This document shows, piece after piece, positions 15,579-23,513 of a stretch of DNA of 32,128 nucleotides; positions within the stretch are counted from its first letter, which is position 1; every line of letters begins with the position of its first letter. A program made the position numbers and the translations under genes. The notes below the pieces were generated by a model. That model was not told the DNA's origin. It saw only the letters and a program-made list of their open reading frames with translations, and ran no database searches. The stretch comes from Nitrososphaerota archaeon (lineage in GTDB: Archaea > Thermoproteota > Nitrososphaeria > Conexivisphaerales > UBA164): positions 1-32,128 of the forward strand of contig JAMCTX010000019.1 in the NCBI GenBank assembly GCA_023381255.1, given 5' to 3'.

Positions 15579-16688
15579 TCAGGTAAAGTCTGAGTGCATA
15601 TGCCTCATATCGCTCTCTGTTATACCGTCCTTATTTGCCAAGTAATAGATCAGAGTTTCTAAAAAAAAGAGAGCCCTGAGCTCAAAAATGGAATACATTG
15701 GATCCTGAGGATAATAGCTTGACCTTAATCCCTTTAGATTCATTTTTATTCTGCCTGGAATTTCAACTACATAATCTGAATTCCTTGCCAGTTCTGAATC
15801 GATAAATGAAGTTAATGCGACAACCTTTGCGCCCTTTTCTCTGCCCCTTTTCGCCAAGTTAGGGGAAACACCGCCGCCAGAGCCTGATATTATAAATACG
15901 AGGTCGCCATTTCCAATGCTTACGCTTCCCTTGTCCAACCAGAAACTAACGTGCCTCTCCCCACCGGGCTTGGAGCAATGTCTTAATCTGGTGGCAAAAA
16001 ATTTGCCCACGATCCCGCTAAGCCCCTCGCCTATGATTACAGTTTTTTTATATTCGCCGCCTTTACCCGTTTTAGGCAGCAATTTGTATAAATCTGCATA
16101 AAATTCTGCCCTGGGATTAAAGTCTGAAATTCCTTTTACCAATGATTTATGAGATTCAGTGAAGCTGAGACCCTTCAATTGGGACACTAACGAAAGCGAA
16201 AAAAGGAGAGACCTCAATTCAAACAACGTGCCCATTGGGGTTAATGGCACCTTAGAAATTCCTGTTATTTGGTTTGTAAAATGATCAGACTCTTTAAGCG
16301 AAGCACCAGGGATTAATATCATTTTGTCAGACAGGGCAGAGAGCGGGCTGCTTGAATTGCTTGTTATCGAGGTTAAAAATCCACCACCCTGCTTTACAGC
16401 TCTGGCCACTTCAACCGTATAATAAGTTGAACCGCTTCCAGAAAACGCAATCGACAGGTCACATGGCCCTAACACATAGGGCAAATCATTGGGGCCATAA
16501 GAATAGTCTATGCCAAGGTTTCTCAAAAACCGCATCAACACTTCCGCTACATCGCCGGACCTCCCTGTCCCCACCGTTATTACTCTTTTAGAATTTTTGA
16601 TTCTTTCAATTAACCATTCGGTGTCGTCTGGCAGGCTGTAATCAATGACCGAATTCACTAGCATCTGGTATGCTGAATTGTCGCTCAT
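15579..16688 (-). CDS. tandem SIS-domain protein, duplicated 6-phospho-3-hexuloisomerase-like
   Basis: A 369-residue sugar-phosphate isomerase-fold protein, twice the usual length (about 185) of HxlB/PHI. Domain 1 (about 1-190) has ITVGTGRSGDVAEVLMRF, FSGSGSTYYT, TSNSSSPLSALSD and PMGTLFELRSLLF. Domain 2 (about 210-369) repeats the order with VIIGEGLSGIVGKFFATRL, ISGSGGGVSPN and PMYSIFELRALFFLE, and ends DMRHMHSDF, like the PHI C-terminus. It lacks the HHNE motif I associate with bifunctional phosphoglucose/phosphomannose isomerase. The substrate is unknown; hexulose 6-phosphate or a hexose phosphate is plausible. ATGA overlap with GAPDH implies co-translation and a link to sugar phosphate metabolism. 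Confidence 0.78.
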   Translation of the reverse strand: MSDNSAYQMLVNSVIDYSLPDDTEWLIERIKNSKRVITVGTGRSGDVAEVLMRFLRNLGIDYSYGPNDLPYVLGPCDLSIAFSGSGSTYYTVEVARAVKQGGGFLTSITSNSSSPLSALSDKMILIPGASLKESDHFTNQITGISKVPLTPMGTLFELRSLLFSLSLVSQLKGLSFTESHKSLVKGISDFNPRAEFYADLYKLLPKTGKGGEYKKTVIIGEGLSGIVGKFFATRLRHCSKPGGERHVSFWLDKGSVSIGNGDLVFIISGSGGGVSPNLAKRGREKGAKVVALTSFIDSELARNSDYVVEIPGRIKMNLKGLRSSYYPQDPMYSIFELRALFFLETLIYYLANKDGITESDMRHMHSDFT

Positions 16689-17701
16689 ACTAGGTACCCT
16701 CTTTTGATTCCCATGGCGTCATCAGTCATTTTTATCGAGTCATTTTTTGTAGCCTTGCCGTGAACTGCCCTTATAGCATCTATGTTTTCGGGAACAACTA
16801 TCGATTCCTGATGGACAGCATAACTCAAAAGGACTGTGCAGTCTTCCGTGTTTATGGATTCCTCAAATACAGCAACTTCTGGCAGATCTGCCCTTTTTCT
16901 TCCGAGGTCCCTCGCTATCTCCATTATTTCAGCCGTTGATTGTACACCAGAACGGGAGCTCAATAGCACTATTCTGGGCGTGTCTAGCAGCGCGTTTATA
17001 ACTTCGCCTTTGAGAACTTTTTTATCGAGCCGAACGGTCATCTGATGCAAATGCATTAACGTGGTGGGAACTATTGCGGCCCTGGTAACTATTTTTAGGT
17101 CGGGCATTACGGATTTAACGTCGTCGGCATGATGACTCGGGCTCTTTACCGGGTCTAACGTAATTGAATTTATTGGCCCCTTTTTAATTTCCCGCGGATC
17201 TGCTGCCCTTCTTATAATGTCCACTTGAACGCTCTTTATTCCAAAACTTCTCAATGAGCATATTGTCCTGAGAATTGCGGTGGTGTTGCACGAAACAACC
17301 CTGAGATATCTTTTGCCAGAAGCCTGTTCATAATTGCAAAGGGCAGAAAATGAAAGGTCAGTCAGATTGGCGTCTTCCCCCCCTTGAAATATAGCGGGCT
17401 TGCCAGCCGATTGATAAAGCTCCTTGTATTTCGGGCCGTATCCTCCCGGTGTGGCATCGACTATAATATCGCTTGAATTAACCATTTCAGATATGGTGCC
17501 CTTGACGCTAATTCCCCTATCTTCAAACCTTTTCAGGTTATCTTCTGGCACATATAGGTTTATTCCCGCTTTGTTTAACATTATTGCTTCATAATCAGGG
17601 GTTGCTTTTGAAACGCCTGATAGCTGCAAATCGTTCTGCATAATAACAGCATCAGCCACGCGCTTACCGATGGTTCCATAGCCATTTACAGCGACCTTCA
17701 T
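16685..17701 (-). CDS. gap: glyceraldehyde-3-phosphate dehydrogenase, archaeal type II
   Basis: A 338-residue NAD(P)-dependent enzyme interconverting glyceraldehyde 3-phosphate and 1,3-bisphosphoglycerate. It has the Rossmann start VAVNGYGTIGKRVADA (residues 3-18), TPGGYGPKYK, the catalytic cysteine in VVSCNTTAILRT, and SPSHHADDVK, which are distinctive of the archaeal GAPDH family. In archaea using non-phosphorylative or semi-phosphorylative Entner-Doudoroff routes this enzyme often serves gluconeogenesis. ATG start, about 20 nt (or 4 nt past an AT stretch) after the glycosylase gene, and overlapping the SIS gene by 4 nt at its stop. Confidence 0.94.
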   Translation of the reverse strand: MKVAVNGYGTIGKRVADAVIMQNDLQLSGVSKATPDYEAIMLNKAGINLYVPEDNLKRFEDRGISVKGTISEMVNSSDIIVDATPGGYGPKYKELYQSAGKPAIFQGGEDANLTDLSFSALCNYEQASGKRYLRVVSCNTTAILRTICSLRSFGIKSVQVDIIRRAADPREIKKGPINSITLDPVKSPSHHADDVKSVMPDLKIVTRAAIVPTTLMHLHQMTVRLDKKVLKGEVINALLDTPRIVLLSSRSGVQSTAEIMEIARDLGRKRADLPEVAVFEESINTEDCTVLLSYAVHQESIVVPENIDAIRAVHGKATKNDSIKMTDDAMGIKRGYLV

Positions 17702-17720
17702 GCCTTTTACTAAAAACTAT

Positions 17721-18443
17721 TCAGGATTTAATTGTTGCCCCTTGATGCATAACTTTATACAACTTGAGCCATATGTATGAATCTATATGCAGAGGCTGTA
17801 TGTTTGATATTCTGGAAATCAGGTTCCATGCCTCACTAATCTTGTTCTGCTCAGAGCATTCAGCATTAATTAGCCCAATTGCCTGGCTGACCTTAATGAC
17901 TCTGCTATCAACGGGAATAGGAATACTGTAAGGAAGTGCTATACGCTGATTTTCTTTAGCAAGAACTGAATAATAAAATATTTTAATAGCAAAGCTCAGA
18001 GTTTTTTCTCCTCCGCCATTAAGCGCGCCACTTATCCTATCGTATAATTTTTTGGGATCATTTTTATATTCGACAAAATTTTCCATTACAGAGAAGTTCG
18101 CTTTCCTGAGTTTCTCAAGCCGGGCCAGCTTTCCCCTTATCGCCAGCTCCCTGCGTGACACTAAAAAATTTTCAACAATATCAAATGGGGAACTTGGTGT
18201 GAATTCATGTGTTTTAGCGAGGTCTGACCAGTACAACTCACCTGTGCCCCTTAGCCTGTAAGCAACCAGCGCAGCCAGCAAAGATACATCATAAAAAACA
18301 CCGTTCTCTAATTTGGCAGCCAACTCCCTTAATGAAATTAGTTGCGGGTCCTCATTTTCGAGACTGTAAATGTAGTCCAGCCCCACGCTTTTTAAGGTAA
18401 GCCCCATGCAGTACAGGATTTTTTTATTGGTTTTGCATCGCAT
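17721..18443 (-). CDS. archaeal 8-oxoguanine DNA glycosylase/lyase (AGOG)
   Basis: A helix-hairpin-helix DNA repair enzyme removing 8-oxoguanine. Counting from the ATG at 18443 the product has 240 residues. Lys147 in GGEKTLSFAIKIFYY and Asp179 in IPIPVDSRVIKVS match the catalytic lysine and aspartate of Pyrobaculum AGOG (140 and 172) with the same 32-residue spacing. The ATG is preferred because AAAGGA precedes it and a TATAAATTAA-like element lies about 29 nt upstream. A TTG at 18464 would add seven residues. It lies between deoxyhypusine synthase and GAPDH on the same strand with short gaps. Confidence 0.83.
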   Translation of the reverse strand: MRCKTNKKILYCMGLTLKSVGLDYIYSLENEDPQLISLRELAAKLENGVFYDVSLLAALVAYRLRGTGELYWSDLAKTHEFTPSSPFDIVENFLVSRRELAIRGKLARLEKLRKANFSVMENFVEYKNDPKKLYDRISGALNGGGEKTLSFAIKIFYYSVLAKENQRIALPYSIPIPVDSRVIKVSQAIGLINAECSEQNKISEAWNLISRISNIQPLHIDSYIWLKLYKVMHQGATIKS

Positions 18444-18489
18444 TATATAATCCTTTAATAACAAGCATTAATTTATGTTTGCTGAAATT

Positions 18490-19419
18490 TCAGCCAAAAA
18501 GCGCAGCGTGCACTATGAATGGTAACGCTATTGTCGCATCGACATGGACCGTTACGTGTCTGCCTTTTGGCTTTATTTTGCCCCAGGAAACGGCTTCTTT
18601 GGTAAGGGCTCCACTTAGGCTTCCATCGTATTCATATGCAGATGTAAGATAAACTGCCGAATCAAGCCCCTCTATAAACTGGGACCACCATATTGCATGA
18701 TGCTTTGAGATTCCGCCTCCAATGATCAGCGCGCCTAGGCTTTTTTTTGTAAACACAAAATCCGACATGGCGGTTTCATCTTCTAGCACATCCACCAAGA
18801 AGTTTTTATGAGACTGTCTGTAAAGCCATAGCTGGTATCCAACCGCGCCATCAGTTATGCCAGGCACGATTACAGGAACTTCGTTTTTATATGCCCAGTA
18901 CAGCAGGGAGCTATTGTCATGCATATATTCGCCAATGTCCCAAGCCAGCCTGTAAGTAGGTATTTTTGTCTCTTTTAACCCGTACTTTGTTTTTAGGAAA
19001 TCCTGCATTTTGCTTTCTATTAGTTCTCCATAGTTTTTTACGGGCACTAGCACGTTGCCAAGCCGGTGAAAACCGCTTTCAAGCAATTTTGCATCATCTT
19101 CAAAATATGTTCCCCGATAGTATTTTCCGTAGGTTCTTGCTATATCATGGTCAAGGGCACCGCACGTAGTTATAACAAGGTCGAACGCCTTTTCCTTAAT
19201 CAACTGCACAATTATTCCTCGGGCACCAGTTGCAATTATGTCTGCTGGGAACGTCAGTATTCTTCCCCCTGAACCGCGAATTACATCTTTTAACATAACG
19301 GAGGCCTCAGCCAACTCTCTCCCAGAAAAACCCCCAGAGTTCAGCATGTAATTTAGTATTTCTGAAGGGGTCTGACCATTTTTCAGAATTATATCTTCTA
19401 CACTTTCCATATTGTTCAT
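18490..19419 (-). CDS. dys: deoxyhypusine synthase
   Basis: Transfers the aminobutyl group of spermidine to a lysine of aIF5A, the first step of hypusination, using NAD. The 309-residue product has TFPADIIATGARGII (NAD site region, about 56-70), TTCGALDHDIAR, and the active-site lysine Lys239 in GGGISKHHAIWW. It continues with YEYDGSLSGALTKEAVSWGK, strongly conserved in this family. The length is typical of archaeal enzymes. The ATG at 19419 has a TTTAAA element centred about 27 nt upstream. It is probably the first gene of a unit continuing into AGOG, GAPDH and the SIS protein. Confidence 0.95.
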   Translation of the reverse strand: MNNMESVEDIILKNGQTPSEILNYMLNSGGFSGRELAEASVMLKDVIRGSGGRILTFPADIIATGARGIIVQLIKEKAFDLVITTCGALDHDIARTYGKYYRGTYFEDDAKLLESGFHRLGNVLVPVKNYGELIESKMQDFLKTKYGLKETKIPTYRLAWDIGEYMHDNSSLLYWAYKNEVPVIVPGITDGAVGYQLWLYRQSHKNFLVDVLEDETAMSDFVFTKKSLGALIIGGGISKHHAIWWSQFIEGLDSAVYLTSAYEYDGSLSGALTKEAVSWGKIKPKGRHVTVHVDATIALPFIVHAALFG

Positions 19420-19460
19420 TAAATGAAGTTTAAAAAATGAAAATTTAAACTTTAAGCTAT

Positions 19461-20060
19461 TTAGAGCTTCCCTATGTCGTCAGGGACTCTTATTTTTATT
19501 ATTTGTTGTCCTTCTTCCCAGTTAGCGGGCAAAATATCGAATTCCTCTGCTGTTGCCGGATGCTCATAAATGTACTTGAGTCCCTTTAGCGCGTTAAGAA
19601 TGTGTTTGACATCCTTTCCCAGCCTATCATTGAAAACGGATATATACTGGACTACGCCTTCTGGGTCTATTATAACAGTCCCCCTCTTTGTCATACCCGT
19701 CTCTGAGTTGAGAAATCCATAAGCGGTTGCTATCTCCTTTTTTATGTCTTCTACGAGCGGATAAGTGACTTTTTTAACTCTGGGGCTGGTTTCCCACCAT
19801 ACTTTGTGTGAGTAAATCGAATCTTCACTAATGGCAAAAACCTCCGCATTTAATGCCTTAAATTTTTCATATGAACTCTGGAAAGCTTCAAGGTCTGTTG
19901 CGCATACAAATGTGAAATCTCCTGGATGAAATGTAAACACAACCCACTTTCCCCTGTAATCGCTCAATGAGATTTGTTTTATCTTCTTCTCCAATGGGAA
20001 GAATGCTTTTGCAGTAAAATTTGGGGCCTGTACCCCCACTTCTAATTTATTTGTGTCCAT
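19461..20060 (-). CDS. peroxiredoxin of the AhpC/Prx1 type, lacking the resolving cysteine
   Basis: A thiol peroxidase of 199 residues that reduces hydrogen or alkyl peroxides. The peroxidatic Cys53 sits in FTFHPGDFTFVCATDLEAF. At the place where typical 2-Cys enzymes read VCPANW, this reads DILPANWEEG, so there is no resolving cysteine; Cys53 is the only cysteine. It should act as a 1-Cys enzyme needing an outside thiol. The frame opens at 20120, but the ATG at 20060 gives the normal N-terminus. A TATA-like TTTTATATCC lies about 28 nt before it, inside the longer frame. Divergent from the Lrp-type regulator. Confidence 0.9.
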   Translation of the reverse strand: MDTNKLEVGVQAPNFTAKAFFPLEKKIKQISLSDYRGKWVVFTFHPGDFTFVCATDLEAFQSSYEKFKALNAEVFAISEDSIYSHKVWWETSPRVKKVTYPLVEDIKKEIATAYGFLNSETGMTKRGTVIIDPEGVVQYISVFNDRLGKDVKHILNALKGLKYIYEHPATAEEFDILPANWEEGQQIIKIRVPDDIGKL

Positions 20061-20123
20061 GTATATGGAATGTTTTGAAGGATATAAAAATATTGCGCTA
20101 TTTTCTATTTTTTCAGGCATATA

Positions 20124-20162
20124 AAATCATTAAATTTGAAAAATTACACAGTTTTATGATTT
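20124..20162. promoter_or_regulatory. possible operator: inverted repeat AAATCAT/ATGATTT
   Basis: Two 7-nt arms (20124-20130 and 20156-20162) are separated by 25 nt in the AT-rich region between the peroxiredoxin and the divergent Lrp-type gene. Lrp/AsnC proteins bind such spaced repeats and often regulate their neighbour. In so AT-rich a region this could be chance. Confidence 0.25.
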
Positions 20163-20191
20163 ATTTTTACAAAAGCTTTTTAGATTGACAA

Positions 20192-20626
20192 ATGCGTACT
20201 AATGATATGGTTGATGAACTAGATATAAAAATTATAACTGCCATGGAGAACGACCCCGATGCATCAATTGAACAGATGGCCAAGTCCATTGGGGTAAGCA
20301 AGGGGACTATAAGGAACAGAATAATAAAACTTAAGGAAGAGCAGATAGTGATAGGAAGCAGCTTAAAGGTAAAATGGCGAGCCCTTGGCATGGATGAAGT
20401 TTATCTCGGACTCGACATAATGCCTGAACTGTATCTTAGAGTGCTTGATTCAGTCAAAGAATACGATTTTGTCAAAAAATTGTTTTCAACATCTGGGGAT
20501 CATTCAGCAATTGCGTATGTCGTAGCTGAGTCAAGCAAAATCAGAGATAATATAGCACAGATAGAAGGCATACAGGGCGTCGTAAAAACATATCCTGCAT
20601 TTGTAACCAATATAATAAAATGGTGA
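20192..20626 (+). CDS. Lrp/AsnC-family transcriptional regulator
   Basis: A 144-residue DNA-binding protein. The N-terminal helix-turn-helix is clear: DELDIKIITAMENDPDASIEQMAK then the recognition helix SKGTIRNRIIKLKEE (about 8-50). The C-terminal half (about 65-144) fits the RAM/AsnC ligand-binding and oligomerisation fold, though it is weakly conserved. TATA-like elements lie about 27 nt before the ATG at 20192 and about 27 nt before an in-frame ATG at 20207, so the start is ambiguous. It is divergent from the peroxiredoxin, which is a possible target. The effector is unknown. Confidence 0.85.
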   Translation: MRTNDMVDELDIKIITAMENDPDASIEQMAKSIGVSKGTIRNRIIKLKEEQIVIGSSLKVKWRALGMDEVYLGLDIMPELYLRVLDSVKEYDFVKKLFSTSGDHSAIAYVVAESSKIRDNIAQIEGIQGVVKTYPAFVTNIIKW

Positions 20627-20658
20627 AACCCAGCATTAATTTTAGTTTGATAATATTA

Positions 20659-20904
20659 TTAATTCCTACGCCTTAGATAAAATATAATAATTATGTAAGC
20701 CAAGAAAAGGACCATCATTATTGCTGCCATAATTAAAGTCAAGCTTGAAATCAGGGTTACCGGCTTTCCAAATGTAAAAATAAATGGTATCGGAAATATT
20801 ATTACTGATACTCCATAGTTGCCCGTGAATCCCAAAGAAATCAGAAATATGCCAGCAATTATAATTATAAAACCAAAAATATACAAAAGGGTGGATTTTC
20901 TCAT
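20659..20904 (-). CDS. small two-helix membrane protein, DUF131-like
   Basis: 81 residues with a basic start (MRKS), a transmembrane segment at about 6-27, a conserved-looking loop (SVIIFPIPFIFTFGK), a second segment at about 50-74, and the basic end YLRRRN. The GxxIxxPIPxxFG pattern resembles the archaeal DUF131/TIGR00304 proteins, whose function is unknown. It follows the luciferase-like oxidoreductase by 26 nt on the same strand and may be co-transcribed. It is convergent with the Lrp-type gene. Confidence 0.65.
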   Translation of the reverse strand: MRKSTLLYIFGFIIIIAGIFLISLGFTGNYGVSVIIFPIPFIFTFGKPVTLISSLTLIMAAIMMVLFLAYIIIIFYLRRRN

Positions 20905-20930
20905 ATGGACGTTAAATTATTATCAGATTA

Positions 20931-21932
20931 TCAGTAACCCTTCGCCATTTCTCTTATCATCATTTTAACGTCGTCGCCCAGCGGGTACATTATAGGTGAT
21001 GTCGCTCCACTGTCAATGTATTCCTTTACCTTCTTTCTGCACTGATCGGGCGTTCCAGTAACAGTTAGCATTTTCACAACTTCATCAGGCACGAGCTTCT
21101 TTGCCCTTTCCAATCCACCCGGTTTTGCTGGCCATCCGCCTAACGCTTCATTGACTTCGCTTATCAGCGACTCTGATACCCCGCTGGCCTTCATTATATG
21201 AGGTTGCTGCCCCAGGTACATTGAAACCAGCGTTTTTGCCCTATCTATAGCCTTATCTTCATCGTAGTCCATAGAAACAACTACCAGCTGTGGTCTATCT
21301 ATTTCCTCCAGCCTTCTATTTGTTTTTGCAGCCCCCTTCTTTATCATTTCTAGTGCTTTTTTGTTATATTCCGGTGAGACAAGGTAATTTAAAACAACGC
21401 CGTCGGCTATTTCCCCTGCAAGTTCAAGCATTTCAAATCCTGTAGCACCTATGTATACTGGCACCTTTCTGGGTTTCTTCTCCCCATATACAACGTCTAT
21501 CTGGATGTCTGTAACATTTACAAATTTTCCATGGAAAGTTACTGATTCCAAATTAAAAAGCCTCTTTAGAACTGTTACATACTCTTTCATTGCAAGAAGC
21601 GGCTTTTCCCTCTTAACTCCAACCTTTGATGCAAGTGGCTCCCACCAGGCTCCAACTCCAAGTATTACCCTGTCGGGTGCCAATTCATACAGCGTGCCAA
21701 AAGTCGCAGCCATCAGACCCACGTTCCTTGTCCAGTTGTTTACTACTCCACTTGCAACCGTAATTTTTGATGTGTTAGAAGCCACAGCCGCCATGGGCAC
21801 AATAGCGTCCCTGGCCAGTCTGGATTCGGCAAACCAGACCGCTTCAAAACCATTTTGCTCAGCATACTTTGAATATTCGATCTCATCCTTTATCGGGTGC
21901 TTGTCCTGCATATATAACGCTAATCTTACCAT
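20931..21932 (-). CDS. luciferase-like (LLM) flavin-dependent oxidoreductase, Mer-like
   Basis: A 333-residue TIM-barrel enzyme of the bacterial luciferase superfamily, whose members use F420 or FMN. The start VRLALYMQDKHPIKDEIEYSKYAEQNGFEAVWFAE, the SKITVASGVVNNWTRN segment and DRVILGVGAWWEPLAS match the group annotated as methylene-tetrahydromethanopterin reductase-like. IYIGATG-like VPVYIGATGFEMLELAGEIADGVV is the cofactor phosphate region. A true one-carbon role cannot be claimed from sequence, since many such proteins act on other substrates. The ATG has a TATA element about 25 nt upstream that is shared with the divergent DNA polymerase gene. Confidence 0.85.
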   Translation of the reverse strand: MVRLALYMQDKHPIKDEIEYSKYAEQNGFEAVWFAESRLARDAIVPMAAVASNTSKITVASGVVNNWTRNVGLMAATFGTLYELAPDRVILGVGAWWEPLASKVGVKREKPLLAMKEYVTVLKRLFNLESVTFHGKFVNVTDIQIDVVYGEKKPRKVPVYIGATGFEMLELAGEIADGVVLNYLVSPEYNKKALEMIKKGAAKTNRRLEEIDRPQLVVVSMDYDEDKAIDRAKTLVSMYLGQQPHIMKASGVSESLISEVNEALGGWPAKPGGLERAKKLVPDEVVKMLTVTGTPDQCRKKVKEYIDSGATSPIMYPLGDDVKMMIREMAKGY

Positions 21933-21950
21933 ACAGTGGGTTCCAGCAAG

Positions 21951-21963
21951 TTAATATTTAAGT
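21951..21963. promoter_or_regulatory. shared near-palindromic TATA element between LLM oxidoreductase and DP1 genes
   Basis: TTAATATTTAA sits in a 49-nt intergenic region. It is about 27 nt before the GTG of the polymerase gene on one strand and about 25 nt before the ATG of the oxidoreductase on the other. This is the second such arrangement in the window after 1108-1119. Confidence 0.5.
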
Positions 21964-21981
21964 ATTTTAAAACTTAACGCC

Positions 21982-23247
21982 GTGTCTGCCGCTAGCATAC
22001 GAGAAATAGTAAATGAAGCACTTAAACGCGGGATGCAGGTAAATCCTGAGGTTATAAAATTTATTGAAGAAAACCCCGATTATGCGCCAAAGGTTTTATA
22101 CGCAGTAATCCACAAAAAGAAAGGCAGCAGCGTTTTTCTAAACCTTAACGATATAATCGACAACAATGCTGGCATAGAAAGTAAAAGGGCAGCGATTCTA
22201 ATAAGCGGTGGAAGGTCTTACTCAGATGGCGCCTTGCCGCTGCCACCTGAGGAAATATCGCTGATGCTAGCTTACAGGCTTAACACGCTAAAATCCATAT
22301 GGGCCGCAAGGCCAGAAAAGATTAACTTTATTTCCCTCCAATTTATAACCAGGCAGTTCAAAGGTTACAGATGGACTTTTGCGCTGGTACTGAGAAAAAC
22401 AGATGGCCGCCTGTTACTTGATGATGGAAGAACAGAAGTTTCATTAAAGGTTTCCGAAAACAGGGTTTTAAATGAAGCCGTCATTGGTTCCGCAGCAGCT
22501 TTTAAAATCAAGTTTGATGGGGAGCCAATTATAGAGGAAATGTCCGATGTTGAAGTTCCGGAAACTAAAGATTTAAAGAAAAAAACCGGGAGAGTAATTG
22601 TAATAAGTGGAATAAGTGAAGGCAGCGACGACAGAGACACTTTATTCAAAAAGTTGCAGGCAGAAAAAGCAGAGGGAATTATAATCTTGGGAAATTTGAT
22701 AGATAAACGTAATTTATTAGATAGAGGGTTGTTGCCAACTTACGGATATGAACAGCTAGTGAAGCACTTAAAGCAGCTACCTAAAAACCAATTTAAGATA
22801 GTAATACCCGGCGAAAACGATGAAACAAATGCAGGACTTCCCCAGAAACCTATAGGTTTTAAATTGATGAAAGAAGCTTATAATATAACTAACTTCAGAT
22901 CGCTTGGCAATCCCTCTGAAATAAGGCTAAACGATCAACTGGTTTTACTTTATGGCGGGCAAGGGTTGAGGTGCTATTCAGGATTTGACGAGGAATATGC
23001 AATTAAGAAAATGTTAAAAACTAGGCATCTCGCGCCAACTTTAGGAGTTATTCCACTGACAGCTTCCAGTAAGGATAGGCTAATAGTTGAGGATAGGCCA
23101 GATGTATTTTTAATAAGCAATGTTAAGAAGCCACATGATATTATGTACAGGGGCATCTGGTCAGTTGCTGTTCCCTCATTTGTAGAAGGCAGAAGCTACG
23201 GGATATTAGATTTTGATAAAACGGAAGTCGAATGGGTTAATATTTAA
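21982..23247 (+). CDS. polB: DNA polymerase D small subunit (DP1) with degenerate phosphoesterase site
   Basis: The 421-residue small subunit of the archaeal replicative polymerase D. An N-terminal helical part (1-45, SIREIVNEALKRGMQVNPEV) is followed by an OB-like region (about 110-190) and a calcineurin-like phosphoesterase domain (about 203-415). MLKTRHLAPTLG and VEDRPDVFLIS near 344-379 are hallmark DP1 text. However, the metal-ligand motifs are all changed: SDVHxGS reads SGISEGS (209-215), GDxVD reads GNLID (237-241), PGNHD reads PGEND (276-280), HG reads YGG (324), and GHVH reads SNVK (379-382). The proofreading 3'-5' exonuclease is therefore predicted to be inactive, leaving a structural role. 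GTG start, leaderless. The large subunit DP2 is not in the window. Confidence 0.87.
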   Translation: MSAASIREIVNEALKRGMQVNPEVIKFIEENPDYAPKVLYAVIHKKKGSSVFLNLNDIIDNNAGIESKRAAILISGGRSYSDGALPLPPEEISLMLAYRLNTLKSIWAARPEKINFISLQFITRQFKGYRWTFALVLRKTDGRLLLDDGRTEVSLKVSENRVLNEAVIGSAAAFKIKFDGEPIIEEMSDVEVPETKDLKKKTGRVIVISGISEGSDDRDTLFKKLQAEKAEGIIILGNLIDKRNLLDRGLLPTYGYEQLVKHLKQLPKNQFKIVIPGENDETNAGLPQKPIGFKLMKEAYNITNFRSLGNPSEIRLNDQLVLLYGGQGLRCYSGFDEEYAIKKMLKTRHLAPTLGVIPLTASSKDRLIVEDRPDVFLISNVKKPHDIMYRGIWSVAVPSFVEGRSYGILDFDKTEVEWVNI

Positions 23248-23290
23248 TTTTTTTAGTATTATTAAAAGAACAGCATAGCAGAGTTTGTCT

Positions 23291-23407
23291 ATGCCTATCA
23301 ATGATGCAGTACAGACTTTCCCGCCTTGCGGTGCCAACTTGACCTCATTGCTGGTGGCCCGTGAACCTATAAAACGCGCTCTCACCCTAACAGGATTGCG
23401 GCTTTGA
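23291..23407 (+). CDS. possible 38-residue micro-protein or structured RNA
   Basis: The frame opens with ATG 27 nt after the centre of a TATA-like element and reads MPINDAVQTFPPCGANL onward to RLTLTGLRL-like text before TGA. The leaderless spacing is right, but the composition looks unlike a typical protein and the higher GC would also suit a folded RNA. No family was recognised. Low confidence in either reading. Confidence 0.2.
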   Translation: MPINDAVQTFPPCGANLTSLLVAREPIKRALTLTGLRL

Positions 23408-23513
23408 GGCCAAATTATTTTTATTGTCAGCCATTATTTGTGAAAAATGCAAGCTAATTCAAAAAAGTTAAAATATTAGTGTTTTGCTATAATTGCTCAA
23501 GGTGCTATGATAA

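Noticed and set aside
15579-16688. Bifunctional phosphoglucose/phosphomannose isomerase
   Set aside because: The start motif is GTGRSG as in HxlB, and the HHNE-type catalytic motif of that family is not present; both halves resemble HxlB.
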